A stretch of 7,674 nucleotides of DNA from UMGS946 sp048421225 (GTDB taxonomy: Bacteria; Bacillota; Clostridia; Christensenellales; CAG-138). Position 1 is the first letter of the stretch. The number at the start of each line of letters is the position of its first letter. The stretch covers positions 1-7,674 of the forward strand of contig DBFNRV010000074.1 in assembly GCA_048421225.1 (NCBI GenBank), given 5' to 3'. A program made the position numbers and the translations under genes. A model generated the notes under the pieces. That model ran no database searches and was not told where the DNA came from. It saw nothing but the letters and a program-made list of their open reading frames with translations. Below, piece after piece: positions 6,056 to 7,674 of this stretch.

Positions 6056-7123
6056 GTGAAGAAAAAAATTCTGTTGACCGGAGGCGGCAGCGCCGGTCAT
6101 GTCATGCCCAACATGGCGCTATTGCCCGGGCTGATAGACGCGGGTTTTGAAATACACTATATTGGCACTGCCGACGGTATCGAACGGGAGCTCATGGAGG
6201 ATTGTGATAACGTGATATACCACGTCATCTCATCCGGCAAGCTAAGGCGCTATTTCTCATGGCGGAATTTTATCGATCCATTCAAGGTAATAAAGGGCGT
6301 ATTTCAATCAAAACGAATAATTAAAGAGATTAGGCCCACGGTCGTGTTTTCAAAGGGCGGGTTCGTTTCAGTGCCGGTGGTTATCGCGGCGCATAACAAG
6401 GCGCCCGTAATAGCCCACGAATCCGATTATACGCCCGGCCTTGCCAACCGTATAAGCGCGAAGTTTGCCGACAGGGTGTGCGTATCGTTTGAAGATACCC
6501 TGCAGTTTGTAGGCGACAAGGGCGTGTACACCGGTTCGCCCATCAGGCCCGAGCTGCTTCATGGCGATCAGGCGGAGGGCAGGCGCTTTCTAGGCTTTTC
6601 CGATTCAAAGCCGGTGCTTCTCGTAATGGGCGGCAGCCTGGGCGCCGCCGCGATAAACGAGGCGCTAATCGGCGCGCTGCCTAAGCTGCTTCCGGTTTTC
6701 AATATCGTGCACCTCTGCGGCAGGGGTAAATGCAACCCGAGCGTCGCCTATGACGGCTATGTTCAGCGGGAGTTCATTGGCGGCGAGATGAAGGATGTGT
6801 TCGCCTGCACCGAACTTGTAATATCACGGGCTGGGGCTAACGCGGTATTCGAGCTTCTTGCGCTTAAAAAGCCAGCGGTGTTCATCCCTCTGCCCAGGTC
6901 GGCAAGCCGCGGGGATCAGATCCTCAACGCCGCGTATTCCGAGCGCAAGGGTTACGCCATGGTGGTGGAGCAGGAGCGCCTTACGGCCGACACCCTTGTA
7001 ACCGCCGTTACCGCCCTGTACGCCAACCGCGACAAGTTCAGGGACGCCATAGCCAAGGATCCCGCGTCAAACGGCACGGAAAGGGTTATGGAAATAATCC
7101 TTAGCGCTTCCGAAGATAAATGA
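6056..7123 (+). CDS. murG: UDP-N-acetylglucosamine--N-acetylmuramyl-(pentapeptide) pyrophosphoryl-undecaprenol N-acetylglucosamine transferase MurG (orphan type)
   Basis: MurG transfers GlcNAc from UDP-GlcNAc to lipid I, giving lipid II at the inner face of the membrane. The 355-residue product is full length and has two GT-B halves. The N-terminal half has the glycine-rich loop GGGSAGHVMPN (9-19) with His15, and HESDYTPGLANR (121-132). The C-terminal half has MGGSLGAAAIN (191-201), SRAGANAVFE (257-266) with Glu266, and DQILNA (287-292). ISSGKLRRYF...DPFKVIKG is typical, as I recall, of the MurG form found in Clostridia outside the division cluster. The usual HEQN is replaced by HESD, so acceptor detail may differ. 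It starts with GTG. No murC, murD or ftsW lies next to it. It could be a second MurG or the only one. Confidence 0.92.
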   Translation: MKKKILLTGGGSAGHVMPNMALLPGLIDAGFEIHYIGTADGIERELMEDCDNVIYHVISSGKLRRYFSWRNFIDPFKVIKGVFQSKRIIKEIRPTVVFSKGGFVSVPVVIAAHNKAPVIAHESDYTPGLANRISAKFADRVCVSFEDTLQFVGDKGVYTGSPIRPELLHGDQAEGRRFLGFSDSKPVLLVMGGSLGAAAINEALIGALPKLLPVFNIVHLCGRGKCNPSVAYDGYVQREFIGGEMKDVFACTELVISRAGANAVFELLALKKPAVFIPLPRSASRGDQILNAAYSERKGYAMVVEQERLTADTLVTAVTALYANRDKFRDAIAKDPASNGTERVMEIILSASEDK

Positions 7124-7132
7124 TCCGAAAGG

Positions 7133-7167
7133 CGTGATTTTGGCCGCGCATGTCGCCCAAAATCACG
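7133..7167 (+). terminator. Probable terminator after murG
   Basis: CGTGATTTTGG (7133-7143) pairs with CCAAAATCACG (7157-7167), an 11-bp stem starting 9 bases after the murG stop. It lacks a true T-run (AATTTAATT follows), so termination strength is uncertain. The left arm recurs at 7540-7551 without its partner. Confidence 0.55.
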
Positions 7168-7187
7168 AATTTAATTGCCTCCGGCGG

Positions 7188-7219
7188 CTTAGAACCTTTT
7201 TTGCAAAAAAGGTTCTAAG
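7188..7219. repeat. Perfect 32-bp palindrome, copy 1
   Basis: CTTAGAACCTTTTTTG is followed at once by its exact complement. It lies directly after a GCCTCCGGCGGC hairpin-like motif (7177-7188) and before the leader of copy C. The T-run inside the arm and GC-bearing foot could form an intrinsic terminator on either strand, or mark the edge of the composite repeat. Confidence 0.85.
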
Positions 7220-7252
7220 AACTCCAAAAAATGCAAAGAAAATAACATAGGT

Positions 7253-7280
7253 TTGAGACTATCGCCCCAAATCTTATAAT
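7253..7280 (+). promoter_or_regulatory. Promoter for candidate small RNA copy C
   Basis: TTGAGA (7253-7258) and a perfect TATAAT (7275-7280) are separated by 16 bases. A start about 7 bases downstream would fall at the first base pair of hairpin P1. The TATAAT is conserved in all three copies (15-20, 290-295, 7275-7280), although the surrounding hairpin arms have diverged. Confidence 0.55.
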
Positions 7281-7430
7281 CCATCAAAAATCAGCGGCAT
7301 GTACGGTGATTTTTGATACCTTGAGAGCGAAAGCCAGCTTGACAGTTGCTTGCAACCAAAAGCTGGCTTTCGCGGGTTAAACTCGCGTTGCGCTGATCAA
7401 ACGCGACGCGAATCGCCTATGGCGATTTTG
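7261..7430 (+). repeat. Structured repeat, diverged copy C
   Basis: This is a diverged third copy in the same orientation as copies A and B. The unpaired segments are nearly unchanged: the CCAAATCTTATAATCCATC lead, TACCTTGAGAGC, GTTGCTTGCAACC, CGGGTTAA and AATCGCCTATGGCGATTTTG. The stem arms have changed on both sides and still pair. Only one copy of the 57-bp 3' module is present. It is preceded by the same leader found before copy B (7214-7260 versus 231-275). Confidence 0.88.
7283..7429 (+). ncRNA. Candidate structured small RNA, copy C with best promoter
   Basis: P1 is ATCAAAAATCA (7283-7293) with TGATTTTTGAT (7307-7317). P2 is a perfect 14-bp helix, 7327-7340 with 7360-7373, and encloses the unchanged GTTG-CTTG-CAAC hairpin (7345-7356). 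P3 pairs TCGCGTTGCG (7383-7392) with CGCGACGCGA (7402-7411), including one T-G. P4 is AATCGCC-TAT-GGCGATT followed by TTTT. Relative to copies A and B, most P2 and P3 bases and the inner part of P1 have changed on both arms, while loops and joints stay the same. That pattern is expected of a functional RNA. The family is unknown to me. Confidence 0.5.
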
Positions 7431-7453
7431 CCTCCGGCGGCTTAGAACCTTTT
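7430..7453 (+). repeat. Broken copy of the palindrome module
   Basis: GCCTCCGGCGGC and CTTAGAACCTTTT follow the copy C core, but the right half of the palindrome is absent. ACCGCC-ATA-GGCGGT (7454-7468) takes its place. It shows the modules are mixed and matched. Confidence 0.7.
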
Positions 7454-7468
7454 ACCGCCATAGGCGGT

Positions 7469-7496
7469 TCAAAAAACGGATAGCTCCGTTTTTTGA
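7469..7496 (+). terminator. Strong hairpin TCAAAAAACGGA-TAGC-TCCGTTTTTTGA
   Basis: A perfect 12-bp stem with a four-base loop is followed by GTTTTT. The 3' arm has six Ts and more follow, so this could terminate plus-strand transcripts coming from copy C. It is 40 bases after the end of the candidate RNA. Confidence 0.55.
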
Positions 7497-7540
7497 GTTT
7501 TTCCGCACGCGTTCGCTCACCGCTCATGCGTACGCAAGGT

Positions 7541-7674
7541 GTGATTTTGGCCGCGCATGTCGGCTGTGCAATAAACGCGCCTCCGGCGGCTTAGAACCTT
7601 TTTTGCAAAAAAGGTTCTAAGAACTCCAAAAAATGCAGAGGGATAATATAGACTTAGGAGCATCATCCAAAAAG
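7541..7674 (+). repeat. Second copy of the post-murG segment and module D leader
   Basis: Positions 7541-7562 repeat 7134-7155 exactly (22 bases). After an unrelated short stretch, 7579-7643 repeats 7177-7241 with few changes, including the whole 32-bp palindrome (7590-7621) and the CCAAAAAATGCA leader. After about 7645 it departs from the leader of copy C. The window ends here, so whether another core follows is unknown. Confidence 0.8.

Noticed and set aside
7124..7674. Insertion sequence remnant
   Set aside because: There is no transposase fragment on either strand and no clear terminal inverted repeats with target duplication.

Overview
This window looks like chromosomal DNA from a Gram-positive, Clostridia-like Firmicute. 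The inference rests on AGGAGG/AAGGGG-type ribosome binding sites, an orphan MurG of the kind seen in Clostridia, a small lipoprotein, and many long T/A-rich palindromes in a moderately GC-rich background. I cannot name the genus.

Layout. Positions 1-500 hold two tandem copies (275-bp period) of a structured repeat, and a diverged third copy lies at 7261-7430. Each copy has a TATAAT box directly before a run of four hairpins. The hairpin arms differ between copies but still pair, so I read the repeat as a candidate multi-copy small RNA. Positions 540-736 hold a long hairpin and a 39-bp tandem hairpin array. A small lipoprotein gene (785-1297, +) follows. A nested inverted repeat lies between it and the convergent mnmE.

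Four genes then lie on the minus strand, read from right to left: a cysteine-rich DUF3795-type protein (5191-5595), a DUF815-like AAA+ ATPase with eroded catalytic motifs (3671-5065), a family-6 (hypoxanthine/deoxyinosine) DNA glycosylase (3131-3610) and the tRNA-modification GTPase mnmE (1565-2884). The DUF3795 gene has a good promoter with a palindrome over its -10. The ATPase and glycosylase genes are close enough to share a transcript. mnmE sits behind a 246-bp gap and may be independent.

The DUF3795 gene and murG diverge from a 460-bp intergenic region that carries promoters and two palindromes. An orphan murG (6056-7123, +) makes lipid II for peptidoglycan. From 7124 to the end there is no gene: a terminator-like hairpin, palindromic repeat modules, the third structured-RNA copy and the start of another module.

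The genes are ordinary housekeeping or accessory genes and do not form an obvious single pathway. The most unusual content is the repeat family: promoter-led, structure-conserving, present at both ends of the window in the same orientation.
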